From positions 129,327-193,326 of the forward strand of contig CBCTTQ010000001.1 in the NCBI GenBank assembly GCA_965149945.1: DNA of 64,000 bases. The letters run 5' to 3'. The position numbers were made by a program, and so were the translations under genes. This document shows positions 1 to 8,801 of the stretch, piece after piece (positions within the stretch are counted from its first letter, which is position 1; every line of letters begins with the position of its first letter). The stretch is from JAHZFN01 sp965149945 (GTDB taxonomy: Bacteria > Bacillota > Dehalobacteriia > UBA4068 > UBA4997). The notes below the pieces were generated by a model that searched no databases, was not told where the DNA came from, and saw nothing but the letters and a program-made list of their open reading frames with translations.

Positions 1-2
1 TC

Positions 3-353
3 AATGCCATCGGCAAAAGCCTTTGGATTGATGAAAAAGACATTCACGCTCTGATTGCTGTCAGCGGCAGCGGTCCTGCTTATTTTTATTATTTTACGGA
101 AGCCATGGCGGCGGCGGGCGAAGCCCTGGGACTGCCCAAAGAAGTAGCGGAACAACTGGCTCGGCAAACTGCCGTCGGCGCCGGCAAAATGTTGGCGGAA
201 AAACCGGAAAGCGCGACGGAACTGCGCGTACAGGTGACTTCTCCCGGCGGTACCACCGCTCAAGCCATCGAGGTGTTTCAGAAAAAACTGCCCAATGTGG
301 TTTTGGAAGCTATGCGGGCTTGCGCGGAAAAATCCGCGGATATGGCCAAATAA
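3..353 (+). CDS. proC: Pyrroline-5-carboxylate reductase, C-terminal part (5' end outside window)
   Basis: Reading frame open from the window edge gives about 116 residues of the ProC dimerisation domain. It contains the family hallmark SGSGPAYFYYF followed by the helical stretch EAMAAAGEALGLPKEVAEQL and the TSPGGTTAQAI loop that lines the substrate pocket. The enzyme performs the last step of proline synthesis, NAD(P)H-dependent reduction of pyrroline-5-carboxylate, in the cytoplasm. The N-terminal Rossmann domain lies upstream of the window. The stop is followed after 23 bp by the start of the next gene, suggesting an operon. Identification rests on recognising the C-terminal motifs and is firm despite truncation. 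Confidence 0.9.
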   Translation, partial: NAIGKSLWIDEKDIHALIAVSGSGPAYFYYFTEAMAAAGEALGLPKEVAEQLARQTAVGAGKMLAEKPESATELRVQVTSPGGTTAQAIEVFQKKLPNVVLEAMRACAEKSADMAK

Positions 354-376
354 TTCATTCAACGGAGGAGGATACG

Positions 377-1546
377 ATGATGGACAAATTTATTTACCTG
401 GACAGCGGCGCCACCAGTTGGCCCAAACCCCAGGCGGTTATTGATGAAATGACCCGCGCTCTCACCGAATACGGCGCCAATCCCGGGCGGGGCGCCTATG
501 CCATGGCGCTGCAGGCGGCCACGGTGGTTTTTCAGGCGCGTCAATTGTTGACGGAGTTTTTTCACGGACAAAACCCTCAACGCCTGATTTTTACCGCCAA
601 TACCACTGACGGCATCAACATGGCGCTGTACGGATTGTTGAAACCGGGCGATCATGTACTCTATTCTCCGCTGGAGCATAATGCTGTTTGGCGGCCGATC
701 ATGACGATGGCGCGGGAAATGGGAGTGGAAGCGGAAATGGTGGAACCGGGTTCTTACGGCGAAATTTCCGCCGCCGCTGTAGAAAAGCAACTGAAACCCA
801 ACACCAAAATGGTAGTCTGCGCCCATGCCAGCAATATCACCGGTACTGTCCAGCCGGTCGCGGAAATCGGCGCTCTTTGCCGCCGTCATCATCTGCTTTT
901 TTTGGTGGACGCTGCCCAAAGCGCCGGTATTCTGCCCATTGATATCGAAGCTATGAATATCGATTTGTTGGCGGCGCCGGGACATAAAAGTCTCTACGGT
1001 CCTATGGGGACGGGGATTCTTTATGTGGGTGACCGCGCCGAAGCCATCCGTCCTGTTAAACAAGGAGGAACCGGTTCTCGCAGCCAAGAAAGCGTGCAGC
1101 CGTCGGATTTCCCCGATCGTTTGGAATGCGGCACCATCAATCTGCCCGGGGTTGCCGGTCTGAAAGCCGCCATCGAAGTTTTTCAACAACAGGGCGCCGA
1201 AACCATCATGCGGGATTTGGCGGACAAAACCCAGTATTTGCTGGCCGGCTTGAGCAAAATCCCCGGTGTGCGGGTTTATGGACCGCCGCCGGGCGTACCC
1301 AGAACTTCTCTGGTATCCATTAATATTGACGGTATTTCCTCTAATCAGCTGGCCTTTATCTTGGATCGGGAATATCACATCGCCGTGCGCGCCGGATTCC
1401 ACTGCGCTCCTTTGGGACACCGTATTATGGGAACCACCGAGACGGGCGCTGTTCGTTTCGGATTGGGGCGTGGCAATACTTATGAAGAATTGGATTTTGT
1501 TCTTGCTTCTGTAGCGGAAATCGCTCAAAGCGCCGACGAGTCGTAA
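377..1546 (+). CDS. Class V aminotransferase, cysteine-desulfurase-like
   Basis: 389-residue PLP enzyme of the aminotransferase class V / cysteine desulfurase family. The PLP lysine is K204 in APGHKSLYGP and a candidate catalytic cysteine is C343 in AGFHCAPLGH. The C-terminal motif near GTTETGAVRFGLGRGNT is what I associate with the small Firmicute subfamily annotated as cysteine desulfurase family protein, distinct from IscS and SufS. Start: tandem ATGs at 377 and 380 behind GGAGGAGG at 364-371; an earlier in-frame start at 320 overlaps proC and lacks a ribosome site. It lies between proC and a HAD phosphatase with short gaps, so probably an operon. Partner or acceptor of sulfur is unknown; no scaffold gene is adjacent. 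A second, NifS-type desulfurase lies at 13.3-14.5 kb. Confidence 0.8.
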   Translation: MMDKFIYLDSGATSWPKPQAVIDEMTRALTEYGANPGRGAYAMALQAATVVFQARQLLTEFFHGQNPQRLIFTANTTDGINMALYGLLKPGDHVLYSPLEHNAVWRPIMTMAREMGVEAEMVEPGSYGEISAAAVEKQLKPNTKMVVCAHASNITGTVQPVAEIGALCRRHHLLFLVDAAQSAGILPIDIEAMNIDLLAAPGHKSLYGPMGTGILYVGDRAEAIRPVKQGGTGSRSQESVQPSDFPDRLECGTINLPGVAGLKAAIEVFQQQGAETIMRDLADKTQYLLAGLSKIPGVRVYGPPPGVPRTSLVSINIDGISSNQLAFILDREYHIAVRAGFHCAPLGHRIMGTTETGAVRFGLGRGNTYEELDFVLASVAEIAQSADES

Positions 1547-1557
1547 AAGGAGTTTTT

Positions 1558-2196
1558 ATGCGTTATCAAGGAGTTATTTTCGATCTGGACGGCACTCTTT
1601 CCAACAGCGTTCCTTGTATTTTGAAGTGTGCCGCCTTGACCCACCGCAAGTTGGGATTACCCTGGGATGAACAGGAACAACGCGCTGTCATCGGTCAGCC
1701 TTTGTATCAGATTGCCCGTCGTTGGCTGCCGGAAGAACGAGTGGCGGAATATCTTGCCGTCTCTCGCGGGTTTAATCAACAATATCTGGGAGAAATGGTG
1801 GAGCCGTTTCCCGGGATCATTCCTATGCTTCAACAATTGCATCAACAGGGGGTTAAACTATGTGTGGTTACCTCTCGCTTGAAATGGGGCGCCGATCTTT
1901 CCTGTGAAAAAATCGGCGCGGCACCTTATTTGACACGGATCATCGGTGTTGAGGATACCGAAACTCATAAACCGGAACCGGAACCGGCATTGCTGGCTCT
2001 TTCTGTCATGAAACTGTCTCCGGAGCAGGTGGTCTTTGTGGGAGACAGCCCCGTGGACATTCTCTGCGGGCAGCGGACGGGCACCGATACCATCGGCGTA
2101 GGCTGGGGTGTTACGCCCGCCGAAAAACTGCGGGCGGAACATCCGACCTATTATTGCCCTGATGTGGCGGCGCTGTCAAAAATTCTTTTGGGTTGA
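1558..2196 (+). CDS. HAD-superfamily phosphatase (PpaX/Gph-like)
   Basis: 212-residue haloacid-dehalogenase-type hydrolase. Motif I is FDLDGTL at residues 8-14, with nucleophile D9 and acid D11. Motif II is VVTSR in the middle. Motif III lysine is in HKPEPEPALLAL. Motif IV is VFVGDSPVDI near residue 160. The alpha-helical cap between motifs I and II is the small type found in phosphoglycolate phosphatase and pyrophosphatase PpaX. The substrate cannot be read from sequence. ATG at 1558 follows AAAAGGAG. It starts 11 bp after the desulfurase-like gene and ends just before a strong hairpin terminator, so it closes the proC-led operon. Confidence 0.8.
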   Translation: MRYQGVIFDLDGTLSNSVPCILKCAALTHRKLGLPWDEQEQRAVIGQPLYQIARRWLPEERVAEYLAVSRGFNQQYLGEMVEPFPGIIPMLQQLHQQGVKLCVVTSRLKWGADLSCEKIGAAPYLTRIIGVEDTETHKPEPEPALLALSVMKLSPEQVVFVGDSPVDILCGQRTGTDTIGVGWGVTPAEKLRAEHPTYYCPDVAALSKILLG

Positions 2197-2315
2197 AGCG
2201 CTTCGCTGTATGCTTGAAAGAAAATTGTTTTTTTTGTGCGGAAAAATTTTCCCAATCGCCGAAAGAATGCCGCCTTTCCAAAAAACGGCGGATGTTCCCT
2301 TGGGTAAATATTGTG

Positions 2316-2366
2316 CAAGTACAAAAAGCAGTCGTATTTTTTTAATACGACTGCTTTTTGTACTTG
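2316..2366. terminator. Long symmetrical hairpin, bidirectional terminator
   Basis: 23-bp perfect inverted repeat (2316-2338 with 2344-2366) around a T5 loop. An A5 tract precedes and a T5 tract is embedded in the right arm after GCAGTCG/CGACTGC, so it can terminate from either side. It lies between the converging HAD and MerR genes. I see no gene in the rest of the stretch 2197-2727; the short open frames there are not conserved-looking and lack ribosome sites. Confidence 0.8.
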
Positions 2367-2727
2367 TGTTTTTGCCTGAAAGTTTTTATGACTGTTTTGT
2401 TTCCGATTTCAAGCGCTGCAGCGTCTGAAACTTGTTTCAACAGGTCGATGCGTCGATATTCATCGGAAACCTTTGTTCCGCTCGGCTTCGCTTTTTTTGA
2501 AGGCGGCGACAGGGCGTTTCGCCCGGAAAATCGAAAAGGCGGCGTTTCGGGCGCGAAAAGTTTTGTTTCGAGGCGGGTTGTTTTTTTAATAGATTGAGAT
2601 AACTTGCGCGATACGACGAAGAAGTTTTTTCAAAGACATTTTCGGTATCGAATTCTTCGCGGAAAGATCAGAAAGAACATGCGCGGAAAACAGGGAAATT
2701 TTTCTTGTAATCGAGGTATGGGATTTG

Positions 2728-3996
2728 TTAACGGATTTTTTCGGCGGAAATGGGCGCTTCTTTTTTCAGCCAGTGATAGGAGTGAAGGTGCATTTCCTCG
2801 CCTTGCTGGTGAAAGGTGAAGGCGTCGCTGGTGCCGGAGTCGCTGATAAATCCCATTGGTTTTTCTTCTACTGTTTCATAGTGATTTTCGCGGATGAAAT
2901 GATCTCGAAAAGCGGGGTAGTTGAAGTTTTGTTCCCATGTTTCCGGATAGTCTAACATCGCTTGTTTCATGGATTGACTGCCCGCCTTGAAATAAAAATA
3001 AGTCCCTAGGATATCGGTACCGGGATGGAAGTAGGGATCCAGGGTGTCCGTCAAATAGTGGTGATTGAAGAAATTGTACTCGTTACTGGAAAAATAGTCG
3101 ATGAAAATATCCACACAGTGTCTTTTGAGGGGCAGGGCAAAGGTGGCGTCGCAGATATAGAGAATATCCAGGTTTAGATTGAGCCGGTCAATGCGTTCTT
3201 TGTACATTTTCACAATCTCGAAATATTTGTCCGCTAAAATGTATTGGCTGGCGGGATCCATCTGGGAGATGTGTCGATAAGTGAAAGCATAGGCGTTCAT
3301 ATGGTCCTCAAACAGCACCTTGCCGGAAGTCTGCATCCGTTCCAGCTGTCCCAGCATCCAATTGTAAGATTTTTGCAGAGTAGAAACAAAGGTGGCGGGG
3401 ATGTTTTTCATGAAACTGCGTCCCAGGTCGGGATAATCGTAGACGCTGATGCGACCGCCTTTGGTGCAGAGGATTCCTTCCCGAATTTTGGCGGTGTAGC
3501 CGCATTCGCAGAGAAATTCCCCTGAGAGAACATATTGATTTTCGATGTAGGCATCTTTCAAATTCAGCCGCTTTTGGCAGTGGGGACAATAGATTTTGTC
3601 CAACATCGCCAGAGGCACCCCTGTTTTCAAAGGATGGCTTTCGATGGTATTTTTGATGGCATCGATTTCATTTTGCACACCGGCGATGGCTTCATCCAGC
3701 GCGCCGCGTTCTTGCAGCAGCCGCTCTTTTTGTTCCAAAAAGAAGCGCAGGTAATCTTCAATATCACCGCGGTCGTTTAAATTGCTGACCCGAATCAGAG
3801 AAAGGATATTATGGATGTCGCTTAGGGAAAAGCGCAGCTCTTTTAATTTCAGGATCAGCTCCAGGTCTTTCAGATCTTCCTCGCTGAACAGATATTGTTT
3901 GTTTTTGTTTTTCGGCACCAACAGTCCGCAGTGAACGTAGTAGCGGACAGAGTTGACGGGGATATGAACTTTTTGGGCGATTTCGCCGATTCTCAT
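2728..3996 (-). CDS. MerR-type regulator fused to zinc ribbon and methyltransferase-like domain
   Basis: 422 residues. Residues 1-70 are a MerR winged-helix domain (MRIGEIAQKVHIPVNSVRYY, then the second helix pair), followed by a coiled-coil helix near 75-120. A zinc-ribbon-like segment follows with C137, C140, C163 and C165 (CPHC and CECG), much as in RlmA-type methylases. The remaining 240 residues resemble the scaffold of a class I methyltransferase, but I see no glycine-rich SAM loop: the expected strand reads LDILYICDATFAL. It may therefore be a sensor domain rather than an enzyme. ATG at 3996 is chosen because GGAGGT lies 8 bp upstream; a longer frame to 4068 has no ribosome site. Ligand and targets are unknown; it is divergent from the amidohydrolase gene. 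Confidence 0.7.
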   Translation of the reverse strand: MRIGEIAQKVHIPVNSVRYYVHCGLLVPKNKNKQYLFSEEDLKDLELILKLKELRFSLSDIHNILSLIRVSNLNDRGDIEDYLRFFLEQKERLLQERGALDEAIAGVQNEIDAIKNTIESHPLKTGVPLAMLDKIYCPHCQKRLNLKDAYIENQYVLSGEFLCECGYTAKIREGILCTKGGRISVYDYPDLGRSFMKNIPATFVSTLQKSYNWMLGQLERMQTSGKVLFEDHMNAYAFTYRHISQMDPASQYILADKYFEIVKMYKERIDRLNLNLDILYICDATFALPLKRHCVDIFIDYFSSNEYNFFNHHYLTDTLDPYFHPGTDILGTYFYFKAGSQSMKQAMLDYPETWEQNFNYPAFRDHFIRENHYETVEEKPMGFISDSGTSDAFTFHQQGEEMHLHSYHWLKKEAPISAEKIR

Positions 3997-4561
3997 GGGC
4001 GCACCTCCGGTCTGCCTCGAACAGGGAAGCGGAAATTTATCATAGAAGATAACCATATCATAACACATTTTCGGAAAAAGAGTAAGGTTTTTCGAAAAAT
4101 CTAGACTTCAGTTGATGTTTTTCGGGAGGGTTTCTCAATGATATGGAAAAAATAACAGCTTTACCTCCCCTTTTTGTTTCTGTTAGTAAAGAGATGGGCA
4201 AATTTTTCCAAACGTTACCTTGGAAAAGATTATTCAAAAAACCTTGTGTAAGGATGAGATTTTACAAAAAAAATGAAAATTTCAGACAATTCGCAATAGG
4301 GGGAAGATTCTTCCGCTTTTTTTCTTTTTCGAAAGAGATTGTTTCTCTTTTGCGAATTTTCGGAAAAATGCGGCAAAAAAAGCCGTTGACATCGCCTCGA
4401 GACGAGGGGGTATGATAAACATATTGTAAAAGGGGTCAGGTTTGTTCGGCGCTCCTTTCGCCGAAACGGCTGCCCCTTTGCCGTTTTTAAGGGCGTGCGC
4501 CCCGAGGAAGGGAAAATGAACGCGAAAAAGGAAGGTTTTTTTCAGAAAAGGAGGCTGTGAG
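3997..4561. promoter_or_regulatory. Divergent intergenic region with candidate promoters
   Basis: No gene seen. On the plus strand TTGACA at 4386-4391 and TATGAT at 4411-4416 with a 19-bp spacer could drive the amidohydrolase. The 19-bp spacing is the length preferred by MerR-family activators, and the divergent gene encodes one. On the minus strand a TATGAT-type -10 lies about 55 bp upstream of the merR start. A GC-rich hairpin-prone stretch follows at about 4445-4500. Confidence 0.4.
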
Positions 4562-6205
4562 ATGAACAGCATTTATGCGGACAAAGTATTGTTGAGCAAG
4601 AACATTTTTACCGCGGACAGCAAAGAGCCGATTTCCGGCGGTGTGGCGGTTTCCGGTTACTACATCATTGCCGTCGGCAGCAGAGAAGAAATGGAACAAT
4701 ATATTGGAGAAAACACGGAAGTTTACGATTTTGGGGATCAGCTGCTGCTGCCCGGTTTTTGTGACGCCCATGTACATTTGATGATGGGTTGCATGGCGAC
4801 TGCTTATCCGGATTTGGGACAGAGCAAAGACGCCGAAGACTGCGGCAGGATTCTGCGGGAACATTATGACAGCGATCCCGATTTCTATACCGAAGGCGAA
4901 TGGGTATTGGGCTTCAATTGGTACCACACCCGCTGGGCGGATAAACGATTGCCCACTAAAGAAGTGCTGGATCGTTACTTCCCCGATCGCCCGGTCTTTT
5001 TGATGAATGCCGATTGCCACGGCGCTTGGGTGAACTCCAAAGCGCTGGAAATTTGCGGTGTCAATAAAGATACGCCGGAAGTCCCCTATGGCTACATTCA
5101 TCGGGACGCCCACGGTGAACCCACCGGTTATCTGGAAGAAATGGCCACCAAACTTTGCATTGAAAAAGCCTATGATCTGCCTGACGCCAAAGAAAGAATG
5201 CTGCTGAGAAAAGTCAATGCTTTCTTCAGTCATTACGGCATCACTTCCGTGGGGGATATGCAGTACATTTTGGGTGCCAATGTGGGAAAAGTTTCTGTTT
5301 ATCGGGAAATGGCGGATCAGGACGCGTTGGATTTCCGTATCAATTTCGCCAACGGTCTCTTTGATGATTTGAAAACCATTCTGGCGCTGCGCAGCCAGTT
5401 CAGCAACAAAGAAGATTTGGTGTATTATAACGGTTTGAAGGAATTTGTGGACGGCATCATCTCCACTCATACGTCTATTATGCTGGAACCGTACACCGAT
5501 CTGCCCGATGCTCCTACCTATTATGAATTGATGGATCTGGCGGAAGCGGAACGCCGTATTGTGTTCTACCAGGGTTTGGGCATCAATGTTCAGCTGCACG
5601 CCACCGGTGACGGCGCTGTGCGCGAAGCCTTGAATATGTATGAAAAAGCGGTGAGAACCAACGGTAAAACCCGCGCTCGTCTTTCTGTGGAACATTTGGA
5701 CCTGACGAATCCCGCCGACTATTCCAGACTGGGAGAATTGGGCATCATCGCTTCGGTACAGCCGCCCCATATTACCTTGTCCGATTCTTTGGAAACCAAT
5801 GATTATCCTCCGGTGATCGGGCCGGAACGGAGCAAACAGCTGTGGTCTTATAAATCTTTCGCGGATCATGGCGCGGTGCTGGCTTTCGGTACGGACTATC
5901 CCGTGGTTTACGACAGTCCGATGATTTCTCTGCATCGCGCCGTTACGCGCAAATTCCCCGACGGCAAGCCGGAAGACGGCTGGAATCCCGAACAGCGTCT
6001 CTCCATTGAAGATTCTCTTATCGCCTATACGTTGGGCGGCGCCAAAAAATTCGGTAAAGAAGAGGTAGTGGGTTCCATCCGTGTGGGCAAATTGGCTGAT
6101 CTGGTGGTTGTGGATAAAAACCTGCTGCAAATTGATCCTGATGAAATCCTCGATGCCAAAGTGGTGTTTACCATGGTGGATGGTCGTGTTGTTTACCGGG
6201 GCTGA
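4562..6205 (+). CDS. Amidohydrolase family protein (YtcJ-like)
   Basis: 547 residues, the usual length for the YtcJ/DUF6282-type amidohydrolase_3 family. The N-terminal beta-sandwich is followed by GFCDAHVHLMMG, giving metal-binding H70 and H72. Further ligands are probably in LHATGDGAV and VEHLDL, and the catalytic aspartate in FGTDYPV. The C-terminal SIRVGKLADLVVVDK segment rebuilds the beta-sandwich. It is expected to be a cytoplasmic metal-dependent hydrolase acting on an amide or related bond; members of this family have varied or unknown substrates. ATG at 4562 follows GGAGGCTGTGAG. Monocistronic by spacing: followed by a terminator at 6314-6343. Confidence 0.85.
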   Translation: MNSIYADKVLLSKNIFTADSKEPISGGVAVSGYYIIAVGSREEMEQYIGENTEVYDFGDQLLLPGFCDAHVHLMMGCMATAYPDLGQSKDAEDCGRILREHYDSDPDFYTEGEWVLGFNWYHTRWADKRLPTKEVLDRYFPDRPVFLMNADCHGAWVNSKALEICGVNKDTPEVPYGYIHRDAHGEPTGYLEEMATKLCIEKAYDLPDAKERMLLRKVNAFFSHYGITSVGDMQYILGANVGKVSVYREMADQDALDFRINFANGLFDDLKTILALRSQFSNKEDLVYYNGLKEFVDGIISTHTSIMLEPYTDLPDAPTYYELMDLAEAERRIVFYQGLGINVQLHATGDGAVREALNMYEKAVRTNGKTRARLSVEHLDLTNPADYSRLGELGIIASVQPPHITLSDSLETNDYPPVIGPERSKQLWSYKSFADHGAVLAFGTDYPVVYDSPMISLHRAVTRKFPDGKPEDGWNPEQRLSIEDSLIAYTLGGAKKFGKEEVVGSIRVGKLADLVVVDKNLLQIDPDEILDAKVVFTMVDGRVVYRG

Positions 6206-6313
6206 TTGTTTTTACGCGAAACGGCAGATTGAGTCTGAAATAAGAACGCCGTGAACCAAAAGCGGAAATCCCCAAGGCAGTACTCATAAAACAGCATCAG
6301 GTTGTTTTCAGAA

Positions 6314-6343
6314 AACGGCGTAGCTTCGGCTATGCCGTTTTTC
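6314..6343 (+). terminator. UUCG-capped terminator hairpin
   Basis: 11-bp stem (6314-6324 with 6329-6339, one G-T wobble) closed by a TTCG tetraloop and followed by T-rich DNA. It lies downstream of the amidohydrolase gene. Confidence 0.8.
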
Positions 6344-6488
6344 CGTTTATCGCGCGCGGACGTTTGCGCTAAACAACACCGCGTTTTCGTTTTGATTAAA
6401 GGTTGGTGAGGAATGGTATTTGCGGTAAATTGCTTTGTATGAAAAAATCCCGATTGTTGTTTTGAGGAATTTGCTATCCGTAAGATGG

Positions 6489-6517
6489 TTGACATGAAAA
6501 TCATTTTATGCTAGAAT
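6489..6517 (+). promoter_or_regulatory. Promoter of the MATE gene leader
   Basis: TTGACA (6489-6494), 17-bp spacer, TAGAAT (6512-6517). The transcript would have a leader of about 135 nt before the MATE start. Confidence 0.75.
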
Positions 6518-6556
6518 GAGTTTGCTTGTCAGAGGACTTGCAATCAAATAAGATTG

Positions 6557-6650
6557 TTGAAGTGGGATAAGCCTATTTGGGCTTTATCCCGCTTTCTTTT
6601 TGCACGGCGGAGTAAGGTCAAAAAGGCTTTACTCCGCTTCCCTTTTACGG
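6557..6650 (+). promoter_or_regulatory. Tandem terminator-like hairpins in the MATE leader
   Basis: Two successive stems: GGGATAAGCC pairs with GGCTTTATCCC and is followed by CTTTCTTTTT; GCGGAGTAAGG pairs with GGCTTTACTCCGC and is followed by CCCTTTT. Both sit between the promoter and the ribosome site and share the core TAAG..GGCTTTA. This is the layout of an attenuator, possibly duplicated. I do not recognise a known riboswitch core. Confidence 0.5.
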
Positions 6651-6660
6651 AGGTACTTTT

Positions 6661-7318
6661 ATGAACAAAACGATGAACGCAAAAACAAAATCTTTGTTTG
6701 GTTACATTTTCCCTGCAATAGGCGGTTTATTTGTAACCTATCTTTATAATGTCGTAGACGGCATTTTCGTTGGACAAGGCGTTGGGGCGGCGGCGTTGGG
6801 CGCTGTTAATATTGGTGTTCCGTTTATTACGTTTGTTGTCGCGGTTGCGGCAATGTTTCCTATGGGCGGCGCGACGCTTGTCGCTATCAGGATGGGGCGG
6901 GGAGACGGGATCGGCGCGAATCGCGCCTTTATGACGGCTTTTTCTCTTACGCTTCTGGCTTCGTTGATACTGATGGTTGTGGGGATGGTGTTTTCGCGGC
7001 AGATTGTAGATATCAGCGGAGCGAGAGAGTTGAGTGCGGAAATGCGAAAAATGTCCGCGGATTATTTGTTTTATTATTCGGCTTTTTCTATTCCGATGCT
7101 GATAAGCACCTGCCTTTCTGTGTTTGTCAGAAATGATGGTTCCCCGACGCTTTCTTTTGTCGGAATGTGTGTGGGCGCCGTTGCAAATATCTTTTTAGAT
7201 TGGCTGTTTATTTTTCCATTCGGTATGGGTGTGATTGGCGCGGCGATCGCTTCGGGCTTGGGGTAAGATTTTCTCCTGTGAGGCGCTTTCGGGCGGAAGC
7301 GGGAAATTTATCTGAAAA
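6661..7318 (+). pseudogene. MATE-family efflux protein, truncated
   Basis: The first 201 codons encode a normal MATE N-terminus (YLYNVVDGIFVGQGVG, then GANRAFMTAF and six membrane segments). A TAA follows at 7264-7266, where the family normally has a glutamine after SGLG. Reading on in the same frame gives a second stop and then a family-like stretch GRKREIYLK before similarity fades at about 7318, where the next promoter begins. MATE exporters are about 450 residues with 12 membrane helices, so roughly half is missing through point stops and a deletion. Start ATG 6661 follows GGAGGTACTTTT. Confidence 0.75.
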
Positions 7319-7340
7319 CTCTGGGGAATCGGTGGTTTCG

Positions 7341-7369
7341 TTGACAAACCGCGTCCTGCCTTTTATAAT
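7341..7369 (+). promoter_or_regulatory. Promoter of azlCD
   Basis: TTGACA (7341-7346), 17-bp spacer, TATAAT (7364-7369): both hexamers match consensus. It sits at the breakpoint of the truncated MATE gene and about 70 bp upstream of azlC. Confidence 0.85.
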
Positions 7370-7438
7370 AAAATAGCTGAAGTCAAGGCGATTTTATCTG
7401 TGATCGCGGCAGCGAAAAGGAAATTGGGGATTGAGGGA

Positions 7439-8329
7439 ATGAAGATGAAATGGATGAAAAAAGAACAGACGGCGATCTCTTCCGAAGCCCGACAGAAAAA
7501 ATCACCCCTCGCCAAACAGGGGCGGACGGAATCTTTGGCGTCGGAAACCGCTGTCTCGACTGTATCGACAGGCGCCGAACCGTCGGCGCGGACAGAAACC
7601 GATGAAACGGCGGAATCTGAAAGCGCGGCGGAAGAGCGGGGAAAGGACGCTTTTCAAAAAGCCTTTCGAGTGGCTTTCCCCAAAACCATTCCGGTTTTGA
7701 CCGGATATTTAGCATTGGGTATCGCTTACGGGGTGTTGATGACTACCAAAGGATACGGGGTACAGTGGGCGGTTTTGGCAAGTATCCTGACGGTGGGCGG
7801 CAGTATTCAATATTTGGGTATTACCCTTCTGACGACTGCTTTTGAGCCGGTGCAGGCGTTTTTGCTGAGTGTTTTGGTTAACGCCCGCCATCTGTTTTAC
7901 GGTATTTCCATGTTGGAGCAATACAAGGGATTGGGCAAACTTCGTCCGTTTTTGATTTTTATGCTGACGGATGAGACATATTCTATTTGTTCCAGTCTGG
8001 CGCCGCCGCCCGGAATCAACCGTAAATATTTCTACGGTATTATTTCGGTGATGGATTATTCCTATTGGATTCTCGGTACTTTTTTAGGCGGAGTGCTGGG
8101 CAGTTTCATTACTTTTGATACTACAGGCATGGATTTTGTGCTGACAGGTCTTTTTGTGGTGCTCTTTTTGGAACAGATGAGCAGCGGTACCAAAGCTCTT
8201 TCCGGTCTCATCGGTTTGGTGTGTTCGGTGGTGGCGTTGACGCTGTTCGGCGGAGATCAAATGGTCATTGCCGCTATGGTTTTGATTTTGGCGGTTTTGT
8301 TGGCGGGGAGGAATCGATTATGCATTTGA
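7439..8329 (+). CDS. azlC: AzlC-family branched-chain amino acid exporter, large subunit
   Basis: 296 residues. From about residue 65 on it is a typical AzlC: FRVAFPKTIPVLTGYLALGIAYG, then GGSIQYLGITLL and LVNARHLFYGISM, with several membrane helices. AzlC and AzlD together export branched-chain amino acids and azaleucine. Unusual is a 60-70 residue hydrophilic N-terminus rich in E, A, S and T before the first helix; family members normally start directly with it. Start ATG 7439 follows TTGAGGGA; ATG 7445 or 7454 are alternatives. azlD overlaps its end by 10 bp, so translation is coupled. Confidence 0.85.
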   Translation: MKMKWMKKEQTAISSEARQKKSPLAKQGRTESLASETAVSTVSTGAEPSARTETDETAESESAAEERGKDAFQKAFRVAFPKTIPVLTGYLALGIAYGVLMTTKGYGVQWAVLASILTVGGSIQYLGITLLTTAFEPVQAFLLSVLVNARHLFYGISMLEQYKGLGKLRPFLIFMLTDETYSICSSLAPPPGINRKYFYGIISVMDYSYWILGTFLGGVLGSFITFDTTGMDFVLTGLFVVLFLEQMSSGTKALSGLIGLVCSVVALTLFGGDQMVIAAMVLILAVLLAGRNRLCI

Positions 8330-8655
8330 CAGCGACGCAAACGTTGGTAATGATTTTAGCCATGAGCCTGGGTACTGTTTTGACCAGATTTGTGCCTTTT
8401 TGGCTGTTTCCCCAAGGTAAAAAACAACCGGCAGTCATCATGTATCTGGGAAAAGCGCTGCCTCCCGCCATGATGGGGCTGCTTATTGTTTACTGTCTGA
8501 AAGATGTCTCCGTGATGACGGCGCCCTATGGTCTGCCGGAACTCATCGCCATTGTCGCAGTGGTGCTGCTTCATGTCTGGCGGCGAAATGTGTTGTTGAG
8601 TTTGGCGGTAGGTACGGGGCTGTATATGTTTCTGGTGCAGGCAGTGTTTGTTTAG
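8320..8655 (+). CDS. azlD: AzlD-family branched-chain amino acid exporter, small subunit
   Basis: 111-residue membrane protein with four hydrophobic segments and the AzlD pattern VLTRFVPFWLFP, YLGKALPPAMMG and LLHVWRRNVLLS. ATG 8320 lies inside the end of azlC behind GGGGAGGAA, the classical overlap for a two-subunit exporter. Works with AzlC in the cytoplasmic membrane. Full length for the family. Confidence 0.85.
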   Translation: MHLTATQTLVMILAMSLGTVLTRFVPFWLFPQGKKQPAVIMYLGKALPPAMMGLLIVYCLKDVSVMTAPYGLPELIAIVAVVLLHVWRRNVLLSLAVGTGLYMFLVQAVFV

Positions 8656-8753
8656 AATATGGAGCCGGACACGCGCTTTCCCTGTCCCGATCAAAGAGAG
8701 CCGCCTTGTGAAAAGAAAAGTACGGAGCATGACTGAGTTGAAAAAGGAAATAA

Positions 8754-8782
8754 AAAAGACCGCTTTTTGAGCGGTCTTTTTG
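8754..8782. terminator. Bidirectional terminator between azlD and aspA
   Basis: AAAAGACCGC pairs with GCGGTCTTTT across a TTTTTGA loop. A-tract on the left and T-tract on the right serve both converging genes. Confidence 0.85.
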
Positions 8783-8801
8783 GTTGTTATGATGAGAAAT
8801 T

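Noticed and set aside
359..1528. Long minus-strand frame opposite the class V aminotransferase
   Set aside because: It mirrors a clearly conserved gene on the plus strand and has no family motifs.
4487..6130. Minus-strand frame opposite the amidohydrolase
   Set aside because: Same shadow effect; His/Phe-rich, no motif.
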